64,000 nucleotides of DNA, taken from contig NZ_JAUSUF010000002.1 in the NCBI RefSeq assembly GCF_030813415.1, positions 248,001 through 312,000 of the forward strand, in the 5' to 3' direction. Positions 35,912 through 45,837 of the stretch are shown here, piece by piece. The notes under the pieces were generated by a model that searched no databases, was not told the DNA's origin, and saw only the letters and a list, made by a program, of their open reading frames with translations. The DNA is from Eubacterium multiforme. GTDB taxonomy: Bacteria > Bacillota > Clostridia > Clostridiales > Clostridiaceae. The position numbers were made by a program, and so were the translations under genes. Position 1 is the stretch's first letter, and the number at the start of each line of letters is the position of its first letter.

Positions 35912-37222
35912 TTAATCATCAATTTTTAATCTTCTTGTTAACTTATGGTCAACTGTTCTAAATACATGATCTGTATGATGGTATACTGGAAGTCCAAGTT
36001 TTGGTGCACAATTCATAACTGTATTTGTACAATCACAACAGTTTGAAATTAATAATCTTTCTGCACCCATTTTCTTAAATTTTAAAACTACAGCAGCTTG
36101 TCCTGGACAATCTCCTGGTGTTTTGCATTTTAAAGAATTTTTAACATGAACTACATTTTTACATTCTAAAACACCAACTACATCAGCATGCATTTTAGAA
36201 GCTAAATCCCTTAGTCTATCTTCATTTGCACCACATGCACAAACTAATAAACCAAGTTTGCCTTTAAATTCTGGAATTTCTATTGTAACTATTGCTCCTC
36301 CAGAAACTTTAGTTACAACTGCTTCTTCTAAATTTTCAGCTTTTCCTGTATATGGTCCACCTATAATGACCTCACCATATTTTCCATCAATTCCTCCAGC
36401 TTCTTCTATAAGATCTAAAATTTTTGTTCCAATTGGAACTTGGAAAAATACTTTTGTATCCTTTCCAGTTTTTAATTTTCCTGCAATTGAAACATCTTTA
36501 TCTATACAAGGTTTTAAATCTTCAACAGCTCTTGTAATATTAGATAAAGTTTCTGCATTTAAAACTACACAGTTAGCTGCAATTGGTAATTGATCTGGTC
36601 CTAGCCACTTTCCAAATATTCCATGAATTAAAGCTCTTTCTTCTCCCATTGGATATATGTCTTGGAATTCCCTTATTTCAATATTATCAATGTTGTTTTC
36701 CTTTAAATATTCTTTTATTGATTTTATAGCTTTTTCATTTTTAGCCTTTATTCCAATAAAAGCTTTATTAGAGTTAGTAGCTTTCATTGCATAGTTTATT
36801 CCTCTTACTACAACCCCAGGATCTTTTTCTAGTAATGCTATGTTATGGTTTAATATAGGTTCACATTCAATGCAATTTGCAATTATATATCCATCAGGTA
36901 TATCTGATTTTAGTTTAATATATGTAGGAAAGCCTGCGCCTCCTGCACCAACTATTCCAGCTTCATATACCGTATCTACAATTGAATCACATTTTTTTAT
37001 CTTTACATATTCACTACTTTGTTCTACTTCACCTTCAATTAATATTTCTTTATCATTTACTTCTTTAACTACTCCAGTAACACTACTATGAATTCTTGCT
37101 CCTAAGCCTTTTGTAGGTTCTGCTATACATTGACCTCTTTTAACTTCATCATCAACTTTGATAATTGGTTCACATGGAACTCCCACATGCATCTTTAATG
37201 GTAATTTAAAAATTTTTGCCAT
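35912..37222 (-). CDS. prdC: PrdC, RnfC-like electron-transfer protein
   Basis: The 436-residue protein resembles RnfC: biotinyl-like N-terminus (GVPCEPIIKVDDEVKRGQCIAEP), a GAGGAGFPTYIKL nucleotide-binding loop, and a Cys-rich C-terminal region (LLVCACGANEDRL; NCCDCTNTVMNCAPKLG). It probably passes electrons from NADH or the Rnf system to proline reductase. Unlike some PrdC proteins reported as selenoproteins, no in-frame TGA is present; the positions are Cys. It is the first gene after the sigma-54 promoter. Confidence 0.88.
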   Translation of the reverse strand: MAKIFKLPLKMHVGVPCEPIIKVDDEVKRGQCIAEPTKGLGARIHSSVTGVVKEVNDKEILIEGEVEQSSEYVKIKKCDSIVDTVYEAGIVGAGGAGFPTYIKLKSDIPDGYIIANCIECEPILNHNIALLEKDPGVVVRGINYAMKATNSNKAFIGIKAKNEKAIKSIKEYLKENNIDNIEIREFQDIYPMGEERALIHGIFGKWLGPDQLPIAANCVVLNAETLSNITRAVEDLKPCIDKDVSIAGKLKTGKDTKVFFQVPIGTKILDLIEEAGGIDGKYGEVIIGGPYTGKAENLEEAVVTKVSGGAIVTIEIPEFKGKLGLLVCACGANEDRLRDLASKMHADVVGVLECKNVVHVKNSLKCKTPGDCPGQAAVVLKFKKMGAERLLISNCCDCTNTVMNCAPKLGLPVYHHTDHVFRTVDHKLTRRLKIDD

Positions 37223-37262
37223 TTCTTTTCACCTCCTTATTTATACTTCATATATTAATTAA

Positions 37263-37279
37263 AGCAACTTTAATGCCAA
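37263..37279 (-). promoter_or_regulatory. Sigma-54 (-24/-12) promoter before prdC
   Basis: On the minus strand TTGGCATTAAAGTTGCT matches the consensus TGGCAC-N5-TTGC with correct spacing. It lies about 40 bases before the prdC start and immediately downstream of the gene for the sigma-54 activator PrdR. Confidence 0.75.
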
Positions 37280-37317
37280 AAGCATGGATATTCCTTGTAA
37301 AGCCATTAACTGCAACA

Positions 37318-37363
37318 AAAACCCATGTTTTAAACATTAATTTAAAAACATGGGTTTTTGTTT
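37318..37363 (-). terminator. Terminator after prdR
   Basis: AAAAACCCATGTTTT and AAAACATGGGTTTTT form a long hairpin with T runs, separating prdR from the prdC promoter. Confidence 0.8.
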
Positions 37364-37446
37364 ATTTTGTATAAAATTTTGACATTTTTTTAATTTTTTA
37401 TTTATATTATTAAATAAAACTTGATATGTACCACTTCTACAACGTT

Positions 37447-37480
37447 GTTAAATTTTAGACACATTTGTCTGGAATTTAAC
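37447..37480. promoter_or_regulatory. Large inverted repeat, possible PrdR enhancer site
   Basis: The arms GTTAAATTTTAGACA and TGTCTGGAATTTAAC match at 13 of 15 positions around a four-base centre. The palindrome is about 170 bases upstream of the -24 box, a workable distance for an activator binding site. No T run follows, so a terminator is less likely. Confidence 0.5.
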
Positions 37481-37488
37481 ACTCTTTT

Positions 37489-39243
37489 TTACATAAATTT
37501 ATATTGCCTAAGTTTATAATAAAGAGTTGTCCTTTTTAAATTTAAAAGCTTGGCAGCCTTAGTCTTATTACCATTTGTTTTTACCATAGCTTCTTTTATT
37601 AATTCATATTCTAATAATTCCTTTCTTTTCTCTAAATCAAATTTATTTTCTAAAGTTAGAGAATTTTTTAACTTATTTTCTTCAAAATAATCTAATATAT
37701 ATTTAGGTATACTATCTTTGTTTATAATTCCGTCATTAGATAGTATAACCATTCTCTGGACTATATTTTTAAGCTCTCTTATATTACCTTCCCATTTGTA
37801 TTTAGATAATATTTCATATACATCCTCTGATAAAAAATTAATATTTATATTTTCATCCTCACTTACTTTCTTTGTGAAGTAATTTATAAATTCTCTAATA
37901 TCCTCTCTTCTTTCCCTAAGAGAAGGTAACTTTATTCTAATAACTGCTAATCTAAAATATAAATCTTCCCTAAATTCTTTATCTTTTATAGCCTTTTCTA
38001 AATCTTTATTAGTAGCTTCAATAACTCTTACATCTGTACGTATTGGTGTTTCACTTCCTAATCTATAAAATACACCATCTTGAAGTACTCTTAATAATTC
38101 ACTTTGCATAGAAAGGGGCATCTCACCTATTTCATCTAAAAATAATGTTCCGTTATTTGCAAACTCAAACATTCCCTTTTTCCCATTTTTCATAGCTCCA
38201 GTAAAGGCTCCTCCTACATATCCAAAAAGCTCACTTTCTAAAAGATTTTTTGGTATTGCACTACAATTAACAGCTATAAATGGTCCTTTTCTTCCACTAC
38301 ATTTATGTATTTCCTTTGCTATAACTTCCTTTCCTGTACCACTTTCACCTGTTATTAAAACTGAAGCTGAACTAGTTGCAACCTTCTGAACTACATTTAA
38401 TATGTCAATTATTTTTTTACTTTTTCCAATAACATATGGAAATGTATAATTATTTGATATTTCTCTATTAAAAGCTCTATTTAAAATTTCTATCTCTTCA
38501 GTTGCATCCTTTAATTTACAATATAAATCCTCTATTTCTGTTATATCTCTATCTGTTGATACAGCAGCTATTAAATCATTATTATCATCAAAAATTGGTA
38601 TTGCACTTAATATTACTTTTTTACCCTTAATTGGTTCATTTTTAACATTTTCTATTGCTTTTTTATCCTTTAATACTTTATCTATTATAGGTTCATCAAA
38701 ACATTCATTTATGTACTTATTTATAATATCTTCTGATTTTAAGTTATAAAGTTTCTCTGCACTTTTATTAAAATAAAGAATCTTTCCTTCTTTATTACAT
38801 ATACATACAGCCTCATGTATATTATCTAAAATATTTTTTTGAAAATTTAATATATAACTTATATACTTATTAGAAAATTTAATTAGATCATTAAGATAAA
38901 CCATCCCAACAATTTCTTTATTCTCTGTTACAGGTAATCTTTTTATATTATACTTTTCCATAATATTTCTAGCACTGTATACATTTTCATTTATTTCTAC
39001 TGTAAGTACATCCTTTGTCATATATTTCTCAATTATATTATTTTTATTATCTTTTATTGCATTAGTTAAATCTGCTGTTGTAAATATTCCTAAGATTTTT
39101 TTATTTTCTACAATTAATATTTCACCCAAACTATTAATTACCATCTTTTCAATTACAGATTTTAAAGAGTCATCTTTACTACATGTTATAAATTTCTTAC
39201 TCATTATTTTTCTTATAGTGTTTGATAAGTTATCTAACTCCAT
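37489..39243 (-). CDS. prdR: Sigma-54-dependent activator PrdR
   Basis: The 584-residue protein has two CBS domains (residues about 10-125), a PAS domain (about 135-240, ILYFNKSAEKLYNL), a sigma-54 AAA+ domain (Walker A GESGTGKEVIA; GAFTGA loop in GGAFTGAMKNGKKG; LFLDEIGEMPLSMQSELLRVLQ) and a Fis-type HTH at the end (NGNKTKAAKLLNLKRTTLYYKL). In C. difficile PrdR activates prd genes with proline. Its gene precedes prdC, in the same direction. Confidence 0.9.
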   Translation of the reverse strand: MELDNLSNTIRKIMSKKFITCSKDDSLKSVIEKMVINSLGEILIVENKKILGIFTTADLTNAIKDNKNNIIEKYMTKDVLTVEINENVYSARNIMEKYNIKRLPVTENKEIVGMVYLNDLIKFSNKYISYILNFQKNILDNIHEAVCICNKEGKILYFNKSAEKLYNLKSEDIINKYINECFDEPIIDKVLKDKKAIENVKNEPIKGKKVILSAIPIFDDNNDLIAAVSTDRDITEIEDLYCKLKDATEEIEILNRAFNREISNNYTFPYVIGKSKKIIDILNVVQKVATSSASVLITGESGTGKEVIAKEIHKCSGRKGPFIAVNCSAIPKNLLESELFGYVGGAFTGAMKNGKKGMFEFANNGTLFLDEIGEMPLSMQSELLRVLQDGVFYRLGSETPIRTDVRVIEATNKDLEKAIKDKEFREDLYFRLAVIRIKLPSLRERREDIREFINYFTKKVSEDENININFLSEDVYEILSKYKWEGNIRELKNIVQRMVILSNDGIINKDSIPKYILDYFEENKLKNSLTLENKFDLEKRKELLEYELIKEAMVKTNGNKTKAAKLLNLKRTTLYYKLRQYKFM

Positions 39244-39674
39244 ATGTTATTTCCCCTTTATTCATTTTTATACCTAATTATATAAATTAAATTTTATATC
39301 TTTATTTTAGCATTATCAATTTGAATAGTTATCCTTTAAAAATCTCTTCTAAACTTAATGATTTATAAAAAATAACTTCTTTTAATTAATTAATAAAAAA
39401 ATCATAATTTTCAAAGATTTCAATTTAAAAATTATGATTTTAATTTATATTTTGCTAAATTTATTTATGCAACTAAGTAAAGTTTATTCAATACCACTTT
39501 TATTTCTAACCTTATACCTTATACTAATTTTATCATATTTCATAATTAAGGTCATTATATGGATTTTTTAAAACATATTTTTAGTAGATATTTGTAGCTC
39601 CTTAAAATTTAACCTAGTAAAAAATATTATATTAAAAAAGAGCAGCATAATAAACTACTCTTAATATCACTTAA
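39244..39674. other. Intergenic region upstream of prdR
   Basis: There is no supported gene. A long inverted repeat lies at about 39,396-39,442 (AATCATAATTTT and AAAATTATGATT), and the 3' end carries a weak hairpin for the gene at 39,675. The rest is AT-rich promoter DNA. Confidence 0.5.
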
Positions 39675-40088
39675 TTATTTATCATAGAAATATAATACAC
39701 TCTTTGCAAATTCATCATAATCTTTATTATTATCTTTATCTCCAAAATAATACAAAATGCTCTTTGCAAACTCATCATATTCTTCATCTTTTTGTGTATT
39801 ATCTAATAAATCTAATCTATCTTTTATATGATTAAATAATGAATCGCAATCATTACTTTCTATTTGGACTTTTTTATTGTCCTTTGTATAAATAATTACT
39901 GTTTTATTATCATTAAAAATTCTAGATATATTTGAAACTGGCATAACTTTTTCTATATTTTTATAATATAGGATTAATGAATGGTACTCTAATTCAATTT
40001 CTACATCCCTATTTTCATATATTCCATTTCCTTTATAAAGTATCTCTTGACTATAATCCTTACTTAAAACCATATTTAAAGTACTCAT
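39675..40088 (-). CDS. Hypothetical protein with C-terminal tandem repeat
   Basis: The 137-residue protein starts MSTLNMVLSKDYSQEILYKG. The N-terminal 90 residues look like a beta-rich regulatory domain with a VSNISRIFNDNKTVIIYT segment, resembling LytTR-like or small PH-like folds. The last 35 residues contain two copies of DEFAKSxLYxF separated by DKDNNKDY. The function is unknown. Confidence 0.55.
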   Translation of the reverse strand: MSTLNMVLSKDYSQEILYKGNGIYENRDVEIELEYHSLILYYKNIEKVMPVSNISRIFNDNKTVIIYTKDNKKVQIESNDCDSLFNHIKDRLDLLDNTQKDEEYDEFAKSILYYFGDKDNNKDYDEFAKSVLYFYDK

Positions 40089-40674
40089 ACCTTTAAATCC
40101 ATCTCCCTATCATTAGTTCTTTACTGTGTTTTCATTATACTACATATGATTATTCAAGAAAATATTGGTAAACTTTTAACGATTATTTTTAATATTATTT
40201 GTCCATATAAAATTCATCAGTATATTATAAATTAATAATTATTAGCTTTCCCTTACCTTAAAAGCCCTTTTATAAACTTATAAAATATACAATATTATAT
40301 TTGTAATTTTTTATAAATACAGCCTAGTCAGCATTTACGCAAAATATTTTTATAATATAATGAATTAAGTTCATTGTTTATTAATACAAACTTTAAAGTT
40401 ATATATAATAATTTCTTTAAAAGTTTTTAATTTAAATACTATTTTAAGTATTTTTGTATTTTTTTAGAAATAGTTGATAAACTTTTATCAAGATTTAAAT
40501 TACATTATAATTTTATCTTTTTTAATCGTAAAATTTATAAAAAATTTAGTATTATCTTACTTTTAATTGCTATATAATAAAGATACATATGAATTGTAAT
40601 TAATTACATATATTATTTTCTTAACTTTAAGATCTATTTCTTTTTATCAATTAAAATCATAAGAAGGTGAAAAA
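40089..40674. other. Long AT-rich intergenic region
   Basis: I see no gene, RNA or clear hairpin in these 586 bases. It separates two divergently transcribed genes and probably contains both promoters. Confidence 0.5.
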
Positions 40675-41136
40675 ATGATAAAAATAGCAACAGTTAATGA
40701 TATAGAGAGCCTTGTACAGCTTAGAATAAAACTACTTAAAGAAAGTAATTCAAATATTAACCCTTTCAATTTAAATAATTATTGTGAAATATTAGAAAAA
40801 TACTATAGAGAAAATTTATTAAATCATAAAGTTATTGCTTTTTTAGCATTAGAAAATAATATTGCAGTTGCAATAAGCATTATGTGTTTTTATACTATTT
40901 GCCCCTCACCTTTTAATCTAGATGGGAAAATGGCTTTACTTACAGATATGTATACTATTCCAGAATACAGAAATAAGGGATTAGGAACTTCCCTTTTTAA
41001 AACTATTATGGAATATACAAAAAATTTAGGATATAGAAAAGTTACTTTAAATGCTACTGATTCTGGAAGAAAACTATATGAAAAATATGGTTTCAAAAAT
41101 TTAAAAGGAGAAATGTTTTATAAATTTACTATTTAA
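40675..41136 (+). CDS. GNAT family N-acetyltransferase
   Basis: The 153-residue protein has the GNAT fold: DMYTIPEYRNKGLGTSLFKTIMEYTKNLGYRKVTLNATDSGRKLYEKYGFK, with the acetyl-CoA loop RNKGLG. The substrate is unknown. AGAAGGTG precedes the ATG. Confidence 0.85.
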   Translation: MIKIATVNDIESLVQLRIKLLKESNSNINPFNLNNYCEILEKYYRENLLNHKVIAFLALENNIAVAISIMCFYTICPSPFNLDGKMALLTDMYTIPEYRNKGLGTSLFKTIMEYTKNLGYRKVTLNATDSGRKLYEKYGFKNLKGEMFYKFTI

Positions 41137-41186
41137 AAAAAGAAGTAAAATAATAAATTTTATAAAATTCATTATTTTACCTCTTT
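41137..41186. terminator. Bidirectional terminator
   Basis: AAAGAAGTAAAATAATAAATTT and its approximate complement around 41,165-41,184 form a hairpin between convergent genes, with A/T runs on both sides. Confidence 0.65.
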
Positions 41187-41195
41187 ATTTTTAAT

Positions 41196-42011
41196 TTATT
41201 CCTCTGATTTTGAATCCTTTGGTAACTCTGTTGCATCCTTTACTAAATCATCTATTATGTTATCACATACACTTTCATCTAAATCCTTATTATTTATTTC
41301 ATCATTTAAATCTAAATAAAAATTAGTTAAACTTAAACTATAATAAGGCATAACCCATAATAGTCCTATACCAAGTGTTATTATAGATAATATAAACCAA
41401 CCTATAAAAGATAACATTAATTTAAATAATTTAAATTTGTTTCCCTTCATCATTCTTGCTGATCTACCTAAACATTCAAATATACCGCCATATCCATCTG
41501 CAATCATATATATAGACATTAAATAAAACAACTTAATTATAAATAATATTACTGCTGCAATTATAATTAAAACTACAATTGCTACTGTAGCTCCAGCAAG
41601 TATAGCTGAAAAATGTGAATAATCACTAAGAGCTCGTACACTTCCTATAAATCCTAAAGTTACAATTATAAAACTAATTACTACTGCAATTAATGCTCCA
41701 ACTATATAGTATAGTAAAATTAATACCATATATCTTAAATAATTGCTATAAGGTCTCTTTCCAGCTTTTAAAGAAAATTCGTTGCTTCTTGAAAAATGTA
41801 AATAAACTAATGTACTAAAGCAAGAAACTAAAGCTGTTAATGCAACACTTAAAATCTTTTGTAAAATTTGCATATTATCATTAAATATTTTTGAAAAAAT
41901 ATATATTATCATACTAGATACTATCATAACGCCTAATGTTAAAAGTGCAAATTTTATCCAATTTCCTTTAAGTTCTTCTCTACTTAACTTTTTTATATCT
42001 CTGTTTATCAT
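41196..42011 (-). CDS. DUF975 family integral membrane protein
   Basis: The 271-residue protein begins MINRDIKKLSREELKGNW and has about six membrane helices with long hydrophobic runs (VVISFIIVTLGFIG; VAIVVLIIIAAVILFIIKLFYL). It ends with an acidic cytoplasmic tail. The N-terminal REELKGNW pattern and the helix layout fit DUF975. The function is unknown. Confidence 0.75.
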   Translation of the reverse strand: MINRDIKKLSREELKGNWIKFALLTLGVMIVSSMIIYIFSKIFNDNMQILQKILSVALTALVSCFSTLVYLHFSRSNEFSLKAGKRPYSNYLRYMVLILLYYIVGALIAVVISFIIVTLGFIGSVRALSDYSHFSAILAGATVAIVVLIIIAAVILFIIKLFYLMSIYMIADGYGGIFECLGRSARMMKGNKFKLFKLMLSFIGWFILSIITLGIGLLWVMPYYSLSLTNFYLDLNDEINNKDLDESVCDNIIDDLVKDATELPKDSKSEE

Positions 42012-42248
42012 GTCTTTCCTCCTTAATGTTTTTTATGTATATATTATAGATAAATAAATTTATAAATTAAATAACAATAACTATACTTTACTAATTATTT
42101 ACATGGTATTATAAAATAATACATAGAATACATCCCTTTGAAAATACAGTTTAAATCTAATTTATGTATATTCTTTTATAAATAATTGTTTTACTTTAAA
42201 TTTTGTTTTATATTAAAATAAAGAAATAAATTTATGGTGGTGGTATTT

Positions 42249-42485
42249 ATGAAATCAAAGTCAACAAAATCAATAAATATAAACAAATTAATTAATATAA
42301 GGAAAATTGATGATATAGACATTTCAATTAACAAAGCTATAGAATTTATTGAAGAAGCAAAGGTTATGTTAGATGAATTACTTAAAAATAAACTAACTGT
42401 TTTAGAAATTGAAAAATTAAAAAATATAGAACTAAAATTAAATAATTCTAGCATTGATTTTGAAAACTTAATTGATAATTTATAG
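42249..42485 (+). CDS. Small coiled-coil protein
   Basis: A protein of about 78 residues begins MKSKSTKSININKLINIRK and continues as two amphipathic helices rich in Lys, Glu and Leu. The ATG is chosen because GGTGGTGG lies upstream. No family is recognised. Confidence 0.45.
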   Translation: MKSKSTKSININKLINIRKIDDIDISINKAIEFIEEAKVMLDELLKNKLTVLEIEKLKNIELKLNNSSIDFENLIDNL

Positions 42486-42555
42486 ATAAATTAAACCTAT
42501 ATATTTATTTATAATTTATAAAAAAATTAAGGAATTTATATATTTATAACTCATT

Positions 42556-42602
42556 AAGGACCGTAAATCTATTAGTATTAAAAATACTATATTTACGGTC
42601 CT
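42556..42602 (+). terminator. Strong hairpin after the coiled-coil gene
   Basis: AGGACCGTAAAT and ATTTACGGTCCT, with an inner TAGTATT/AATACTA pair, form a near-perfect long hairpin followed by TAATTTT. From 42,603 to 42,926 I see only AT-rich promoter DNA for ald. Confidence 0.75.
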
Positions 42603-42926
42603 AATTTTGCCCCTAAAATTTTGTAGTTATTTTAACAATATCTAATAAAACCCTCTATATTTTTTTCATTTTGTGAAAAAAATTCTTATTAATGAATTTA
42701 ATTGCCATTATTTTTTGATTTTTTTAAAAATTATTTAATTTCACTATATTATATTATATTTTTAAATAAAAAATCCCTAACTTTTAATAAATTTACTATT
42801 ATTGAAAGTTATATATTGCTATGTTACTGTAAAATTAATTTAAAAGATAATACTTTTTTTCAATTACCTATTTCGTAAAATTAAAATTACTAAACAATAT
42901 TCTAGTTTAAAAGGAGGATTTAAACA

Positions 42927-44039
42927 ATGAGAATAGGATGTGTAAAAGAAATTAAAAACAATGAATTTCGTGTAGGTATGACCCCAGATAATGTTAAAAG
43001 CTATGTAAACGTAGGACATGAAGTTTGGATTGAAAAAAATGCAGGTATTGGATCCGGATTTACTAACAAAGAATATGAAGCTGCAGGAGCTACAATTATT
43101 GAAACTGCAAAGGAAGTTTGGGATAATGTAGAAATGATGATTAAAGTAAAGGAACCTTTAGAGGAAGAATATCATTTATTCCATGAAGGTCTTATTCTTT
43201 ATACTTATCTTCACTTAGCTGTAGATAGACAACAAACAAATGCATTATTAAATTCAAAGGTAAAAGGTGTAGCTTATGAAACATTAATTGAAAAAAATAA
43301 AAGTATTCCTCTTCTTGCTCCAATGAGTCAAATTGCTGGACGTCTTAGTGTCCAAGAAGGAGCAAAGTATCTAGAAAAACCTTTTGGAGGTTCTGGAATA
43401 TTACTATCTGGAGTACCTGGAACACCAAAGGCAAATGTTCTTATTTTAGGTGCAGGTACTGTTGGAACAAGTGCATGCAAAATTGCAGTTGGGTTAGGTG
43501 CTAACGTTACTATTATGGATATTAATGTAGACAGACTTTCTTATTTAGATGATATTTTTGGAGCACGTATTCAAACTCTTATGAGTACAGATGCAAATAT
43601 AGAAAAAGAAACTACAAAGGCAGATTTAGTAATTGGCTCCGTTCTTATTCCCGGAAAATCAGCTCCTAAAATTATGAAAAAGAAATATTTAAAAAATATG
43701 AAACTTGGAAGTGTTATTGTAGATGTGGCTGTTGATCAAGGTGGCTGCTGCGAAACAACAAAAGTAACATATCACGATAATCCAACCTTTACAGTTGATG
43801 GCGTTGTTCATTATTGTGTAGGAAATATGCCAGGTGCAGTTCCAAAAACCTCTACAATTGCCCTTACAAATGCAACATTAAAATATGGTTTACAAATAGC
43901 AAATAAAGGTTTAGAAAAAGCTTGCAAATACAACGATGTTATATATTCTGCAATTAATACTTATGATGGAAAGCTTACATGCAAAAATGTTGCAGATAGT
44001 CTTAATTTAGAATATATTGATCCTAGAACTCTTATGTAA
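42927..44039 (+). CDS. ald: Alanine dehydrogenase
   Basis: The 370-residue protein begins MRIGCVKEIKNNEFRVGMTP and contains the NAD-binding loop VLILGAGTVGTSACKIAVGLGANVTIMDIN and the family motif HNPTFTVDGVVHYCVGNMPGAVPKTST. It interconverts L-alanine and pyruvate plus ammonia, useful in amino-acid fermentation and sporulation. AAAGGAGG precedes the ATG. Confidence 0.93.
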   Translation: MRIGCVKEIKNNEFRVGMTPDNVKSYVNVGHEVWIEKNAGIGSGFTNKEYEAAGATIIETAKEVWDNVEMMIKVKEPLEEEYHLFHEGLILYTYLHLAVDRQQTNALLNSKVKGVAYETLIEKNKSIPLLAPMSQIAGRLSVQEGAKYLEKPFGGSGILLSGVPGTPKANVLILGAGTVGTSACKIAVGLGANVTIMDINVDRLSYLDDIFGARIQTLMSTDANIEKETTKADLVIGSVLIPGKSAPKIMKKKYLKNMKLGSVIVDVAVDQGGCCETTKVTYHDNPTFTVDGVVHYCVGNMPGAVPKTSTIALTNATLKYGLQIANKGLEKACKYNDVIYSAINTYDGKLTCKNVADSLNLEYIDPRTLM

Positions 44040-44043
44040 TAAA

Positions 44044-44083
44044 TTAAGGCTGCTGAAATTTTATATTCAGTAGCCTTAATTAT
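44044..44083 (+). terminator. Terminator after ald
   Basis: TTAAGGCTGCTGAA and TTCAGTAGCCTTAA form a hairpin with a T-rich tail immediately after the ald stop. Confidence 0.8.
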
Positions 44084-44084
44084 A

Positions 44085-44873
44085 TTAAAAACTTCCCAAT
44101 CTTCCACTATTTTTTGATTTATTAACAAAATAATTAAATATGTATATTCCTATAAACAAATATACTATAGAATTAATTAAAAGAAAAACCAATTGCATAA
44201 AAGGTATATTAATGTTTGGAAGTACTGATTGCTTTATTAAATCTACCCCCTTAGCAAAGGGTAAAAAATATAAAATATTCTGAACTACTGATGGTAACTT
44301 TGACATATCAAATAGTGCTGAACTTAAAAATAATATTGTTATAATAAATGGAAATTGACCTATGTTTTTATAATAAATTTGTAATCCTCCAAGTAAAAGA
44401 GATAATCCAACTGTACCAAATATCATTATAAAAAATATTAAAATTGTATAAAAACTAAATATTATTTTAGTTCCTGTAGATATCATTAATAAAAGCTGTA
44501 ATGGTATTATTAAAATCATATTTCTTAATGATATTACTAAAAGTTTTAAATAAAATATTTTATTTAAACTATTAGGTCCTATAGCTAACTGTTCTATAGT
44601 CCCCTCAGAGCTTTCTTTATTTATGTTGTTAAATACAAAATTTATAGTAAAAGAAAAGAAAAACCATGATATATAACTAACTACTTGTACACTTATTTTT
44701 AAATTCAATTCACTTTTTGGTATACTACCTATACTACTTCTAATAAGCAAATACAGAAGCATAAAGAGTGCATAATAAACTATTAAATCACTTATAACAC
44801 CTAGTTTATATCTCTTTTCAATATTCCATTGCTTTTTTACCTCTGATTTAAAAATTAACCAAGTTCCCTTCAA
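44085..44873 (-). CDS. ABC-2 type transporter permease
   Basis: The 262-residue protein has six membrane helices in the ABC-2 arrangement, including SSALFDMSKLPSVVQNILYFLPFAKGVDLIKQ, and a short charged C-terminus. It is directly downstream of the ATPase gene (4-base gap), so the two form an exporter. The substrate is unknown; bacteriocins, lipids or drugs are possible. Confidence 0.8.
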   Translation of the reverse strand: MKGTWLIFKSEVKKQWNIEKRYKLGVISDLIVYYALFMLLYLLIRSSIGSIPKSELNLKISVQVVSYISWFFFSFTINFVFNNINKESSEGTIEQLAIGPNSLNKIFYLKLLVISLRNMILIIPLQLLLMISTGTKIIFSFYTILIFFIMIFGTVGLSLLLGGLQIYYKNIGQFPFIITILFLSSALFDMSKLPSVVQNILYFLPFAKGVDLIKQSVLPNINIPFMQLVFLLINSIVYLFIGIYIFNYFVNKSKNSGRLGSF

Positions 44874-44877
44874 TTCT

Positions 44878-45810
44878 TTAATCTCCCTTCTTATTTGTAT
44901 TTATAATCTCCATAAATAAGTCTTCTACACTCCTTTCCTCCTTCGTAACACCTAAAATATTTATTTTATTTTCCCTTAAATTATTTAATATATTTACTAT
45001 ACTATTGTCATTATCTATTTCAAATTGTAAAACTTTATTATCATCTTCTTTATAAGAATTAATTAATGATAAATAATTTAATTTTTTCTCCAAGTCTTCA
45101 TTAAATTTATCAACTTTAATATTATACTTAACTGTATTAAAATGCTTATTGAAATTTTTTATAGAATCATCCCAAACTAAATTTCCTTTATTTATTATTA
45201 CAATCCTTTCACATAAATTATTTATAAAATGTAAATCATGGGATGTTATAAATATTATCTTATCCTTAGAACTAATTTCTTTTATTATTTCTTCCATAGC
45301 TAATACAAATTCTACATCTAAACCTAAGGTAGGTTCATCTAAAAATAATATTTTTGAATTACTTATAAGACTACAACAAATAGCTACCTTCTGCTGCATT
45401 CCTCTTGAGAGCTTGCCACACTCACAGTTTCTCTTTTCCTTTAAATTAAATAATTCTAAATAATATTCCATTTTATTTTTTAAATTCTTATCATATATCC
45501 CTCTTATAGATGCAAAATACTCCATATTTTCTATTGGAGTTAGCCTCCAGTATATGTTTCTATTTCCCTCAAGAACTGCTCCCACATTTTTTATATACTT
45601 TTTTCTGCTATTTAATATGGAATCTCCAAAGATTTTTATATCCCCACTTGTAGGATTTACAAGTCCACAACACATCTTTATAGTTGTAGTTTTTCCTGCT
45701 CCATTAGGTCCTAAAAATCCTAATACAGTACCTTCACCTACTTTAAGATTTAAATTGTTTACTATAATTTTATCTTCATATTTTTTTGTTAAATTAATAA
45801 ATTCTAACAC
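44878..45810 (-). CDS. ABC transporter ATP-binding protein
   Basis: The 310-residue protein has Walker A GPNGAGKTTT, the signature LSRGMQQK, Walker B ILFLDEPTLGLD and the switch SHDLH, typical of an ABC-2 exporter ATPase with a C-terminal extension. It pairs with the permease downstream and is preceded by a gene of unknown function. It starts at 45,810 with AAGGTG upstream. Confidence 0.9.
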   Translation of the reverse strand: MLEFINLTKKYEDKIIVNNLNLKVGEGTVLGFLGPNGAGKTTTIKMCCGLVNPTSGDIKIFGDSILNSRKKYIKNVGAVLEGNRNIYWRLTPIENMEYFASIRGIYDKNLKNKMEYYLELFNLKEKRNCECGKLSRGMQQKVAICCSLISNSKILFLDEPTLGLDVEFVLAMEEIIKEISSKDKIIFITSHDLHFINNLCERIVIINKGNLVWDDSIKNFNKHFNTVKYNIKVDKFNEDLEKKLNYLSLINSYKEDDNKVLQFEIDNDNSIVNILNNLRENKINILGVTKEERSVEDLFMEIINTNKKGD

Positions 45811-45837
45811 TAATACACCTTCTCTATATTTTTAAGA

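Noticed and set aside
35912-37222. Selenocysteine in PrdC
   Set aside because: No in-frame TGA is present; the expected sites are Cys.
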